Below, in pieces: positions 56,638 to 64,000 of a stretch of 64,000 bases of DNA. Numbering within the stretch: the first letter of the stretch is position 1; every line of letters begins with the position of its first letter. Made by a program: the position numbers and the translations under genes. A model generated the notes under the pieces. The model had not been told where the DNA came from. It searched no databases and saw nothing but the letters and a program-made list of their open reading frames with translations. Source of the DNA: a virus; IMG/VR virus record IMGVR_UViG_3300012206_000007, positions 1 to 64,000 of that record. One strand, 5' to 3'.

Positions 56638-57094
56638 TGTCGCAGGAGGCTCTACGAAACTTGTGAACGCTGGCCTTGGCGATGTGTCCGACCGCCTCAC
56701 GATTCTGGCGCTGAAGATCCTCGTCGGCCAGGAGCAGGGCAGGGACGTGACCCACTTCAGCAACGAGCACGCCGCTCTGCTGACGCAGATCCGCAGCCGC
56801 ACGCTGAACGCGAAGTGGTTCGAGGCGGTGCTGAGCCTCGCCGCCGTGAACGGCCTGCTGTGGCACGCCGAGGACGACCTGAAAGCCCTCCGCCTCGAAT
56901 GGATGGTGCAGCAGACACCGTCTGCGGCGGAGGTGACCATCACCGCCGTGGGCGACGGCGTCAAGCGGCGCGTCGCGGACCTCGTGTTACCGCTCGCCTT
57001 CCGGATCCAAGGATTGAACGAGCAGCGCGCCGAACTCGTCGCGCAGATCAACCGCGAGGCCGGCGACGGGGCTGGTGCTGAGAAGCTCTCATGA
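56624..57094 (+). CDS. DUF6165-like protein
   Basis: 156 residues from ATG 56624. LGDVSDRLTILALKILVGQE, a helical body (NAKWFEAVLSLAAVNGLLWH) and ADLVLPLAFRIQGLNEQRAE. The start resembles DUF6165/DUF4254 proteins, which often lie in glycan clusters. Assignment is tentative. Confidence 0.55.
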   Translation: MAAADVAGGSTKLVNAGLGDVSDRLTILALKILVGQEQGRDVTHFSNEHAALLTQIRSRTLNAKWFEAVLSLAAVNGLLWHAEDDLKALRLEWMVQQTPSAAEVTITAVGDGVKRRVADLVLPLAFRIQGLNEQRAELVAQINREAGDGAGAEKLS

Positions 57095-57324
57095 CGTCAC
57101 GGACATCACTGGATGCGTACTGGCAGGACTACTACGCCAACAAGCAGGGCGTCGCGGACCAGCAGTTGCTGAAACAACTCGAGTCCGCCTTTGAGGCGGT
57201 CTTCTATGCGGGGGCCACCGCCGCCCTGCTGGGAATCGGTGCTGTGGCGCCAACCTGCCGAGAGAACCGCCGACGCGAGTTGCTGGACGAGGTCGATATG
57301 AAGCTGATGGCGCAGGGTGGCTGA
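57091..57324 (+). CDS. Conserved small helical phage protein
   Basis: 77 residues. LLKQLESAFEAVFYAGATAA is the familiar 'AFxAGAxA' helix of small phage proteins, with a helical LLDEVDMKLMAQ end. Function unknown; overlaps the previous gene by four bases. Confidence 0.65.
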   Translation: MTSRTSLDAYWQDYYANKQGVADQQLLKQLESAFEAVFYAGATAALLGIGAVAPTCRENRRRELLDEVDMKLMAQGG

Positions 57325-57336
57325 CGGGCGGCACCG

Positions 57337-58308
57337 ATGAACGTCGCCCTTGTTTCGACGTGGGATATCCCATGCGGGATTGCTGAAATGGCCGCCTACC
57401 TGAAGGCGGCGGTTGAAGCGGCTGACCCGACGATCACGCTCGTGCCGATCACGAATCTTCATCCGGCGGCGATTCTCGCGCCCGAAGCGATCGGTGCGCC
57501 GCAAGGCTGGGACGTGATTCTGCTCAACTATCAGGCCGCCCTCCTCAGTCAATGGCACCCAGAGGACATCCGAGCCGTGCAAGTGCACGGGATGAAAGTG
57601 CTAGTCGTCTGGCATGACAGTGGCGTCCCGAACTCCGATCAGGCCAAAGGCATCTGCGCGGCGGCAGACAGTTTCGTCGTGCACGAGCCGTACGACGACC
57701 TCGACGGCAACGGCCGCTACTGGCGCATGGGCGTGCCGGACTGGCAACTCGCGCAGCCTGTCGACATCCACCCACGGAGTTGGTGTGGCCCTCGGCCGAT
57801 CCTCGGCTCGATCGGCTTCCCCTATCCGTGGAAATGCCTCGACGAGCTCGCGCGCGTGACAGCAAAGGCTGGGTGGGCGCTCCTGCTCATCGCGCCGACG
57901 GCGACGCCCACACAGGTGGCGACGTGGACAAGCCTAAATCCCCACCTCTGCGTATATAACCGCTTCCTCGATCGGGAGGAAGCGTTGCAGCTCTTAGGCG
58001 GTTGTGACGCGACTGCCTTCTGCTTTTCATGTGCAAATACGGGACAGTCAGGATCCATCCTGCAGGGCATCGCGGCGCGCAAGCCCGTCATCGCCTTCAG
58101 TCATTGCCGCCAAATGAAATCGCTCTGGGAGGACCCGCTCGGCCGCGAGGTCATCTACTGGACGGACAGCTTCGACGGCGTCGCGGAGCACCTCCGTACG
58201 CTGCCGATTCAGCGCGTCGACCCTGGCACGGTGGCGTTGGCGACGCAGGATTCGTGGGAACAGCTCGGACGGAAGTACGCTGCCCTCCTGCACGAGTTGG
58301 TGCGATGA
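57337..58308 (+). CDS. GT4-like glycosyltransferase
   Basis: 323 residues. NVALVSTWDIPCGIAEMAAY gives the GT-B start with a glycine-rich C-G-I-A acceptor loop; VVWHDSGVPNSDQ and DSFVVHEPYDDL lie at the domain boundary; the donor half has ILGSIGFPYPWKCLDELARV, CDATAFCFSCANTGQSGSIL and QGIAARKPVIAFSH (equivalent of the E-x7-E region, with GSILQGIAAxKPV). Likely transfers a sugar; substrate unknown. Confidence 0.72.
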   Translation: MNVALVSTWDIPCGIAEMAAYLKAAVEAADPTITLVPITNLHPAAILAPEAIGAPQGWDVILLNYQAALLSQWHPEDIRAVQVHGMKVLVVWHDSGVPNSDQAKGICAAADSFVVHEPYDDLDGNGRYWRMGVPDWQLAQPVDIHPRSWCGPRPILGSIGFPYPWKCLDELARVTAKAGWALLLIAPTATPTQVATWTSLNPHLCVYNRFLDREEALQLLGGCDATAFCFSCANTGQSGSILQGIAARKPVIAFSHCRQMKSLWEDPLGREVIYWTDSFDGVAEHLRTLPIQRVDPGTVALATQDSWEQLGRKYAALLHELVR

Positions 58309-59060
58309 CGGCCGCCTACCCCTTGAGCAAGTGCGTAGATCCGGTGCCAGACTATGCCGAGCTCACCCCTGAACTTGCCACCGTCGACCGCTTCTTTACC
58401 GCCGCGAGCGAGCAGCATAGCGGGCGTCGGTGGGAGTACGCACTCGCGTTACGCGCCCTCACGGCCTGGACGTCCACTCGCGCCCCGCACGAGCATCTGC
58501 ACCTCATCGATGTCGGCGGTGCGGGCTCGCCCTTCGCGCTGATGGCCGACCACCAGCTCCGCCAAGTCGCCGTCGAGCACCACATCAGGCACCTGCAGGT
58601 GACGATCATCGACCCCGCATGGAGCGGGCTGCTGCTCGGCCCGGCCGCAGAGGCTGGCGCGACCATCCAGCCGGTGCCGCTCGACCTCGCCACCTACCTC
58701 ACGGGCGATGCGCCCGCGACGCTCGCGCACATCTGTACCGTTCTCTCTGTCGTCGAGCATGTCCCTGACCTCGAGCGTTTCCTCTTCCACCTCAGTTGCC
58801 TCGTGCTGCCGGGCGGGCTGCTCTTCCTGACGATGGACTGCTGCGAGGCCGACGCACCCGACCCTGGGGGCTGGCCCACCGACCGCTATCACTTCCACTG
58901 GATGCGCCAGCGGATTTTCGACCGGCCGCAGTGGCAGCGGCTGCGCGACGTGTTCGCGCGGTACCAGTTCCGCCTGTCTGGTGAGGCGGACTGGGCATGG
59001 AAAGGCGCGCACGTCGCGGACTACAGCTTTTGTTCGCTTGCTCTGGTGAAGCGGGTATGA
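58305..59060 (+). CDS. Class I SAM-dependent methyltransferase
   Basis: 251 residues from ATG 58305. HLHLIDVGGAGSPFALMADH is the SAM-binding loop, VTIIDPAWSGLLLG holds the acidic ribose contact, and ICTVLSVVEHVPDLERFLFH is motif III with E-H as in glycan and small-molecule methyltransferases. The C-terminal half is aromatic-rich. Coupled to the next methyltransferase by four bases, so the two probably act in one pathway. Confidence 0.75.
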   Translation: MTAAYPLSKCVDPVPDYAELTPELATVDRFFTAASEQHSGRRWEYALALRALTAWTSTRAPHEHLHLIDVGGAGSPFALMADHQLRQVAVEHHIRHLQVTIIDPAWSGLLLGPAAEAGATIQPVPLDLATYLTGDAPATLAHICTVLSVVEHVPDLERFLFHLSCLVLPGGLLFLTMDCCEADAPDPGGWPTDRYHFHWMRQRIFDRPQWQRLRDVFARYQFRLSGEADWAWKGAHVADYSFCSLALVKRV

Positions 59061-60337
59061 CCTTCACGGTAACGCTCCACGACCGCTGCCGCCTCTGCCA
59101 AGGCGTGCTCGACCCGGTGCTCGACCTCGGACACCTCGCGCTCCCGACCTTCCCGCGCCCAGAGGACGATCCGGCGCCACGCGTGCCGCTCGACCTCACG
59201 ACCTGCCGCACCTGCGGCCTCGTGCAGCTGCGCCACACCGTCTCGCCGGACGCCTTGTTCCGTACGTACTGGTACCGATCGTCCACCAATGAGGCGATGC
59301 AGGCGGAGCTGACGGACATCGTGCGCGCGGCGCTGGCGGCGGTCGACGTGGAGGCGAACGATCCCGTCATCGACATCGGCGCGAACGATGGCTTCCTCCT
59401 CAGTCAGTACCCGCTGTGCCTCCCCCATCGGAGGCCGGAGCGCATCGCCTTCGAGCCCGCGCACAACCTCAAGGACGCGTGCCGCCGCCATGCCGAGCAG
59501 CACTGGGCCGAATACTTCCCCCCCACAGGCGAGACCCGCGCGACGCATGTCCTCCCGGTGGCGTGGCGCCGGAAGGTCAAAGTGCTGACATCCATCGCCT
59601 GCTTCTACGATGTCGAGGACCCGACCGCGTTCGTGCAGGCGGTGGATGTCCTGCTGGCCGAGGACGGCGTGTGGATCGTGCAGCTCCAGGACCTCGCCCA
59701 GACCGTTGAGGCGACCGCCTTCGATTGCGTCTGTGCGGAACATCTGACTTACTGGTCACTGGCCAGCTTTGAATTCCTGCTCGCTCGCACAGACGTGGAC
59801 TTGCACATCGTCCACGCCGAGCGGCGCCCCATCAACGGCGGCAGCCTCCGCCTCCTGATCCGGCGGCGGCACCACACGGTCGACGAGACCGTCCACACGC
59901 TCGCGGAGCAGGAAGCTGCCTCGATCACATGGCAGGCGCTGGAGCGCTTCGCGTGGTCGGCGGTGGTGGCCAGGACGCAGATCGAAGCGGCGGTCCACGC
60001 GGCGACGCGTGCGGGCTTGACGGTCGACTTGTATGGGCCAAGCACGAAAGCAGAGACGCTCACACAGTGGGTTGGCCTTGGGCCACCGCGCATCCGGCAG
60101 GCGTGGGAGCGGCACCCAGACAAGATCGGGCGGCTGACGGCAATGGGCATCCCGATTGTCGACGAGGAGACGGGGCGTGCGGACCCCCCGGACCTTCTTC
60201 TCGTCGGCATTTGGCAATTCAGAGAGGGCATCCTGCGGCGTGAGGCGGACTACTTGGCCGGTGGCGGTCGGCTACTTTTTCCGCTGCCAGTCGTCGACGT
60301 GGTGAGCTATGGCCTTGTCCTCCCCACCGTCATGTAG
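59057..60337 (+). CDS. Zinc-binding sugar C-methyltransferase
   Basis: 426 residues from ATG 59057. An N-terminal zinc module (CRLCQGVLDPVLDLGHLALP, TCRTCGLVQLRH) is followed by FRTYWYRSSTNEAMQAEL, the SAM-binding VIDIGANDGFLL, FDCVCAEHLTYWSLASFEFL, and a C-terminal nucleotide-like domain with VDLYGPSTKAETLTQW. This is the three-part architecture of TylCIII-like NDP-sugar C-3 methyltransferases. It implies an unusual branched deoxysugar. A GTAC repeat core (CCGTACGTACTGGTACCGATC) overlaps codons near 59262-59280. Confidence 0.82.
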   Translation: MTFTVTLHDRCRLCQGVLDPVLDLGHLALPTFPRPEDDPAPRVPLDLTTCRTCGLVQLRHTVSPDALFRTYWYRSSTNEAMQAELTDIVRAALAAVDVEANDPVIDIGANDGFLLSQYPLCLPHRRPERIAFEPAHNLKDACRRHAEQHWAEYFPPTGETRATHVLPVAWRRKVKVLTSIACFYDVEDPTAFVQAVDVLLAEDGVWIVQLQDLAQTVEATAFDCVCAEHLTYWSLASFEFLLARTDVDLHIVHAERRPINGGSLRLLIRRRHHTVDETVHTLAEQEAASITWQALERFAWSAVVARTQIEAAVHAATRAGLTVDLYGPSTKAETLTQWVGLGPPRIRQAWERHPDKIGRLTAMGIPIVDEETGRADPPDLLLVGIWQFREGILRREADYLAGGGRLLFPLPVVDVVSYGLVLPTVM

Positions 60338-60527
60338 GCACTGCGGCAACGCCGACCCAACGATGCTCATCGGGCTGACGGGCGGAGGACTCTACTGTGA
60401 AGTGTGCAGCCGGGTGACGGAGGCGAGGACGACCGATGGCAATGCGGAACGCCGTGATTCTGTGGCTGACGCTGACCGGCGTGGTCCTGCTGGCCTTCGC
60501 CACCAGCGCCGACCGACGCGTGAGTGA
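60309..60527 (+). CDS. Small zinc-binding protein
   Basis: 72 residues. CRHCGNADPTMLIGLTGGG and YCEVCSRVTEAR form a zinc ribbon. The C-terminal half overlaps the membrane-protein gene by 92 bases and looks random, so the functional part may be only the first 45 residues. Confidence 0.5.
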   Translation: MALSSPPSCRHCGNADPTMLIGLTGGGLYCEVCSRVTEARTTDGNAERRDSVADADRRGPAGLRHQRRPTRE

Positions 60528-60609
60528 GGCGGTGGCGAGTGGTGGCTGCTGGCTGCTCGCGTGGGTCTACGCGCAACTGACAAGAGGCGGGCGAGGAGGA
60601 CAGCGATGA
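60436..60609 (+). CDS. Small membrane protein
   Basis: 57 residues, not long enough for usual gene lists. One transmembrane helix (AVILWLTLTGVVLLAFATSA) and a second hydrophobic region (GGCWLLAWVYAQL) precede a basic GGRGGQR tail. The stop overlaps the next ATG (ATGA). Candidate membrane-active protein, possibly a holin, given the lysis genes upstream. Confidence 0.55.
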   Translation: MAMRNAVILWLTLTGVVLLAFATSADRRVSEAVASGGCWLLAWVYAQLTRGGRGGQR

Positions 60610-60878
60610 AGCGGTATGCGGACCTCCCCGAGGCCGACCGGATGACCGAGGCGCATGTGCGCCAGTGGGAGGTGCTCACCCGGAAGAGCGGCGGCTGTGG
60701 CGGCGAAGACTGGATTCAGGAGACCCTCCAGCGGATGGCTGAGGCACGGTGTGAGGCGGCCGTGCCGTGGTTTGGCGAGATCGATGGCCACGTCTACTAC
60801 CGACGCTGCCAACGGCCCATCCTGAAGACGCAAGCCTACTGCCGCATCCATGCGCCGCTGGAAGGAGACACCGCATGA
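60606..60878 (+). CDS. Small Cys/Trp protein
   Basis: 90 residues from ATG 60606. KRYADLPEADRMTEAHVRQW, GGCGGEDWIQETLQRMAEAR, a central WFGEIDGHVYYRRCQRPI and YCRIHAP at the end. Cys/His residues may bind zinc. Coupled on both sides. Function unknown. Confidence 0.6.
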   Translation: MKRYADLPEADRMTEAHVRQWEVLTRKSGGCGGEDWIQETLQRMAEARCEAAVPWFGEIDGHVYYRRCQRPILKTQAYCRIHAPLEGDTA

Positions 60879-61135
60879 TCGACTACGTCGAAGTCGACGG
60901 TCCCGACGGCCTCGTTCGCATCAAGCCCGAATGGATGATTGCGCTCGGCGCCCCGCTGGACTGGTTCCGCCCAGGCGACGACCTCACGGAAGACCAGAAA
61001 GTGCGCGTGCGCGCCGTCTACCTGCACGGGGGCGCCCAGATCATGGTGCTCGATACGCCGGAGAACCTGCGGCGGTTGCTCCAGCGCGTGTGGCCTGATG
61101 CGGCGGCGTGGGCCAAGCGGGAGAGCGAGCGATGA
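60875..61135 (+). CDS. Hypothetical small protein
   Basis: 86 residues from ATG 60875. YVEVDGPDGLVRIKPEWMIA, DLTEDQKVRVRAVYLHGGAQ, IMVLDTPENLRRLLQRVWPD: a small alpha/beta domain of the kind seen as regulators or inhibitors. Coupled to both neighbours. Confidence 0.58.
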   Translation: MIDYVEVDGPDGLVRIKPEWMIALGAPLDWFRPGDDLTEDQKVRVRAVYLHGGAQIMVLDTPENLRRLLQRVWPDAAAWAKRESER

Positions 61136-61974
61136 CGCCGACGTGGATCATCCTGCCGGTGATGACGGGGATGGAGATGACCCGCGCCGCCATCAGCGAT
61201 GCCCTTGCGCAGTCGGTGCCGACGCGCCTGCTGCTTGTGAACCAGGGCTGCCCCGATGACATGCGGGATGAGTTCGAGCGCCTCGCGGAGGAGCAGCCCG
61301 AGCGCGTGTTCGTCCTGCATCACATGCCGCCGTTGCCGAGCCTCTCGGCGACGTGGAACCGGTGTCTCGATCTGGCATGGGAAACGGGCGGTGAGGCGGC
61401 GCTGGTCGTGAATTTCGACGTGCGCCTTGCGCCTGACACGGTCGAAATGCTCGCCGCCGCCCGTCGCGCCTGTGATGCGCTGTTCGTCTCAGCCGTTGGC
61501 GTGACGGGAGCCGACTTCAGGCAGACGAGCTATGAGGAGCGTGAAGTTGGTGATGTCCTTGCGAACAAGGGTGGTCCCGACTTCTCCTGCTTTCTGATCA
61601 GTAAGGCGTGCCACGACCGCTTCCGCTTCGATGAAGGCTTCATCCCGGCGTTTGCCGAAGACCTCGATATGCACCGCCGCCTGATGCTCGCTGGCGAAGG
61701 CCAGCGTATCTTCAGCGTCAATCTGCCGTTCCTGCACCATGCCAGTCAGACGCTGAAACTCCTCCCGCCGAAGGAGGCTGACCGCATCCGGCGCGAGATT
61801 GACACCATCAGCCGCGCGCACTACCGCGCCAAGTGGGGCGGCGACGTGAACGCCGAGACGTTCCTCGTGCCCTTTGGCCACGCGTCAGATTGTGTACGGA
61901 CGGATGGCTCCGCGGCCACGCCCTACTTATTCGACCAGGAGCGCCAGCAATGGGCAAGCGCCTTGAGGACCTGA
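61132..61974 (+). CDS. GT2-type glycosyltransferase
   Basis: 280 residues from ATG 61132. TWIILPVMTGMEMTRAAISD, LLLVNQGCPDDMRDEF, SLSATWNRCLDLAWETGGEA and ALVVNFDVRLAPDTVEML give the GT-A fold with an N-F-D metal-site variant of DxD; the acceptor side has FSCFLISKACHDRFRFDEGF and FAEDLDMHRRLMLAGE (E-D-x-D-x-H-R, close to the ED/QxxRW-type motif). Substrate unknown. Confidence 0.77.
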   Translation: MTPTWIILPVMTGMEMTRAAISDALAQSVPTRLLLVNQGCPDDMRDEFERLAEEQPERVFVLHHMPPLPSLSATWNRCLDLAWETGGEAALVVNFDVRLAPDTVEMLAAARRACDALFVSAVGVTGADFRQTSYEEREVGDVLANKGGPDFSCFLISKACHDRFRFDEGFIPAFAEDLDMHRRLMLAGEGQRIFSVNLPFLHHASQTLKLLPPKEADRIRREIDTISRAHYRAKWGGDVNAETFLVPFGHASDCVRTDGSAATPYLFDQERQQWASALRT

Positions 61975-62249
61975 ACCTCCCTGACGAGCCGCTCCAGCCG
62001 ACGCCTGCGCCGCGCGAGGCCGAGGACGTACGCGCCACCGAGTGGTACCGCTTCTGCCGAGAGATTGACGACATCATTGCTACGGGCAACTTCACATGGG
62101 CGGAAGACACCCTCAGTGACATAGCCGCGACGGTGGAGAAATACCAGCGCGTCACCGAGGGCCAGCGCAAGGCGGTCGCAAACATCGAGGCCGCTCGCGC
62201 CGGACGTGGCAGTCGGCGGCATGAAGGCTTCTATCGGCGGTGGCGATGA
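61950..62249 (+). CDS. Hypothetical helical protein
   Basis: 99 residues from ATG 61950. LNLPDEPLQPTPAPREAEDV, FCREIDDIIATGNFTWAEDT, LSDIAATVEKYQRVTEGQRK and AVANIEAARAG. Helical in the second half; starts 25 bases inside the glycosyltransferase gene. Pattern 'FTWAEDTLxxIxxTVxxxxxVTxGQxxAVxNI' is a known phage protein of unknown function. Confidence 0.65.
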   Translation: MGKRLEDLNLPDEPLQPTPAPREAEDVRATEWYRFCREIDDIIATGNFTWAEDTLSDIAATVEKYQRVTEGQRKAVANIEAARAGRGSRRHEGFYRRWR

Positions 62250-62440
62250 GTACACAGCCCTGTGGGTGTGACGAAGAGGTGGGCTGGATCTGCGCGTTTC
62301 ATCAGATGCTCGCTGAAACGTGGAATACGTGCCCCGACTGCGGCGTCCGGTGGAAGGACCACGTCGCCACGCTTGGTGTGATTCATCGGACGCGACTCTG
62401 CCCTGCATGCAAAGCCGCGATAGATGCCACAACTGAGTAA
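62246..62440 (+). CDS. Small zinc-binding protein
   Basis: 64 residues from ATG 62246. CGCDEEVGWICAFH, CPDCGVRWKDH and CPACKAAI make a Cys-rich protein with probably two zinc sites. Overlaps the polymerase gene start by 17 bases. Confidence 0.62.
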   Translation: MSTQPCGCDEEVGWICAFHQMLAETWNTCPDCGVRWKDHVATLGVIHRTRLCPACKAAIDATTE

Positions 62441-64000
62441 GCCTGCCGCGTGTGGAGGGTGCCCATTAGCAACACGCGGCACCGGCTATGTGCCCGGCGA
62501 AGGGCCAGCGGGCTCGCCTATCGCGTTCGTCGCGGAGTCGGCGGGTGCTGTCGAGGCTCTTACTGGTCGGCCGTTAGTCGGCGACGCTGGCGGCATGTTC
62601 AGCCGCACGTTAGGACTCCTCGGCTGGAATCGCGACGCCTTCCGCTTGGATAACTGCGTCCGTTGCGCGCCCCCCAAAGGCTGGTTCGACGAACGTGCTC
62701 CCTGGTACTACGGGGCACTGGCGCATTGCCAGTACGTCGAACGCGAAACGCTCGCGCAGGGCAGCAAAGTCGTCGTCGCACTCGGCGGCACGGCGCTCAA
62801 GCGCCTGATGCACCTGGAGCACCACAAGGACAGCATCAAGATCGGCGACTGGCACGGCGCGATCCTGCGCGACCCCACCGACAGATATTTCGTCGTGCCA
62901 ACCTACCACCCGAGCTTCCTGCAGCGCGGCGCCACCAACCTGATCGGCACCGTGCTGTGGGACCTCAAGCAGGCGGAGATTGCACGCGACACCGGCAAGC
63001 CTGCCGACGCCGGCTCACTCGTCATCGACCCGCCGCTCGACTGGTTCCGCACGTGGGTCGACACTGTGGTGGCGGCCCGCCAGCAGGACTCCGCCGCCTA
63101 CCCCATCTCCTCCGACGTCGAGACGCCCGACAAAGCCGGTGGCAAGGATGAAGGTGAGATCACCGCCGAGCACAAGAGCTTCCAGATCCTACGGGTGAAT
63201 GTCGCGTGCCACCCGGATGAAGGCGTCACAGTGCCGTTCGCGGAAGGCTACATCCAGGAGCTGGCGCGGCTGCACCAGTCGCCCGGCCAGATATTCGAGT
63301 TCAATCGGGAGTACGACTTCGTACGGCAGGTCCACGCCGGGATGCTGTGCGAGGAGGACTCGGCGAAGGTCATCGACCTGATGTGGCTCTGGCATCTGCT
63401 CCAGAGCGACGTACCGCGTGGCCTCGGCTTCGTCGCACCGTTCTACTCGACCTCTGGGCCCTGGAAGCATCTCGCTCGCAGCGAGCCCGCGCGCTACGCC
63501 GCGATTGACGCCCTGCAAACGCACCGCGTCGGCTTTGGCCTCCTCACAGACCTGCAGGCGACGGGGCAGCTCGCCATCGCGATGCGCCACACCCATCGCC
63601 TCCTCACCGAAGTCCTGCGGCCTGCGCAGCTCGTCGGCGTCAAAGTCGACCGCATCCGCCTCGACGTCTTCAAGCAGACGCTCACCGAGAAAGCCCGCGC
63701 CAGCCTGCAGGCCCTCCAGCTGTGTGTGCCCGAGAGTGTCTGCCCGCTGACGCCTAAAGAGGGGTTGGTGCACAAGCCGCTGGAAAACGTGCTGCATGTG
63801 AAGGCGACCGCCTTCACACGGAAGGGGACAGCGCGTGCAGGCCGCCAACCCGCCGAGATCAAACAGGAGCTCTATGCTACCGCGCGGCTCGTCGAGAAGC
63901 TCGTCCTCAAAGAGGTCTGGGTCTGCCACGCCTGTAGGGGAGTGGACGTATCGCGGCGGCACACTTGCCAGCCTCAGTTACCGGTTGGACTGGGTGGTCG
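62424..64000 (+). CDS. Uracil-DNA glycosylase fused to family A DNA polymerase (partial)
   Basis: At least 525 codons from ATG 62424, open to the right edge. Residues 1-200 are a family 4-like uracil-DNA glycosylase: Cys10/Cys13 (CGGC), YVPGEGPAGSPIAFVAESAG, GRPLVGDAGGMFSRTL, Cys81 in CVRCAPPKGW, Cys102 and YHPSFLQRG (near 160), with four cysteines placed for a 4Fe-4S cluster. From about 225 a 3'-5' exonuclease follows: ISSDVETP (Exo I), FEFNREYDFV (Exo II), RYAAIDALQTHRV (Exo III). The polymerase part begins with AQLVGVKVDRIRLDVFKQTL. The polymerase palm lies beyond the window. Confidence 0.85.
   Translation, partial: MPQLSKPAACGGCPLATRGTGYVPGEGPAGSPIAFVAESAGAVEALTGRPLVGDAGGMFSRTLGLLGWNRDAFRLDNCVRCAPPKGWFDERAPWYYGALAHCQYVERETLAQGSKVVVALGGTALKRLMHLEHHKDSIKIGDWHGAILRDPTDRYFVVPTYHPSFLQRGATNLIGTVLWDLKQAEIARDTGKPADAGSLVIDPPLDWFRTWVDTVVAARQQDSAAYPISSDVETPDKAGGKDEGEITAEHKSFQILRVNVACHPDEGVTVPFAEGYIQELARLHQSPGQIFEFNREYDFVRQVHAGMLCEEDSAKVIDLMWLWHLLQSDVPRGLGFVAPFYSTSGPWKHLARSEPARYAAIDALQTHRVGFGLLTDLQATGQLAIAMRHTHRLLTEVLRPAQLVGVKVDRIRLDVFKQTLTEKARASLQALQLCVPESVCPLTPKEGLVHKPLENVLHVKATAFTRKGTARAGRQPAEIKQELYATARLVEKLVLKEVWVCHACRGVDVSRRHTCQPQLPVGLGG

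Noticed and set aside
1-64000. Prophage or integrated element
   Set aside because: No integrase, excisionase, repressor, attachment-site repeat or flanking host gene was seen in the window.

Overview
The window is a 64 kb piece of a GC-rich, tailed double-stranded DNA phage, most likely a podovirus-type virus known only from environmental sequence. Evidence: a packaging/head/neck/tail gene set in typical order, dense start-stop overlaps (ATGA, TGATG, GTGA), many small zinc-ribbon proteins, and no host-type operons. Both ends cut through genes, so the genome is longer than 64 kb. No integrase, CI-like repressor, RNA polymerase or tRNA gene was recognised. The host cannot be named; the base composition only suggests a high-GC bacterium.

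Region 1 (1-34277, minus strand) is the virion module, read from right to left: small genes and a probable small terminase subunit, large terminase, a run of small genes including an HExxH protein, the portal, scaffold, major capsid protein, putative decoration protein, neck adaptor, fibre-like and beta-rich tail proteins, two more adaptor-like proteins, a 1332-residue beta-propeller nozzle-like protein, an acetyltransferase, and two internal-virion-like proteins at the left edge (compare T7 gp13-gp16). Five HNH homing-type endonucleases interrupt this module, four on the opposite strand.

Region 2 (34278-34502) is a divergent control region with three 17-bp iterons spaced exactly 30 bp and two facing promoters. 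Similar promoters (TTGACA, 18 bp, TAAGCT/TAGGCT, then 6-7 bp to ATG, no Shine-Dalgarno) drive 34503 and 39692 and suggest leaderless early mRNAs.

Region 3 (34503-47699, mainly plus) is early/replication: a chain of small translationally coupled genes, a minus-strand RecA-like ATPase, a PD-(D/E)XK nuclease with a cysteine-rich C-terminus, a second ATPase, a possible ssDNA-related protein, and a C5-cytosine methyltransferase whose gene is covered by a second conserved-looking reading frame fused to an endonuclease VII-like HNH domain.

Region 4 (47703-64000, plus) mixes a Pif1/RecD-like helicase and a lysis-like set (alpha/beta hydrolase, SleB-type hydrolase, Tat-signal protein) with five glycosyltransferase-like proteins, an FkbM-type methyltransferase, a class I methyltransferase and a zinc-binding sugar C-methyltransferase. 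This is a dispersed glycan-building or modifying cassette. It ends in a uracil-DNA glycosylase fused to a proofreading family A DNA polymerase that runs off the right edge.

Structure not explained by genes: dispersed GTAC-rich repeats in leaders and intergenic gaps, two unrelated HNH genes sharing both flanks, several genes without a canonical start codon, and two repeat-filled micro-ORFs tiled between real genes.
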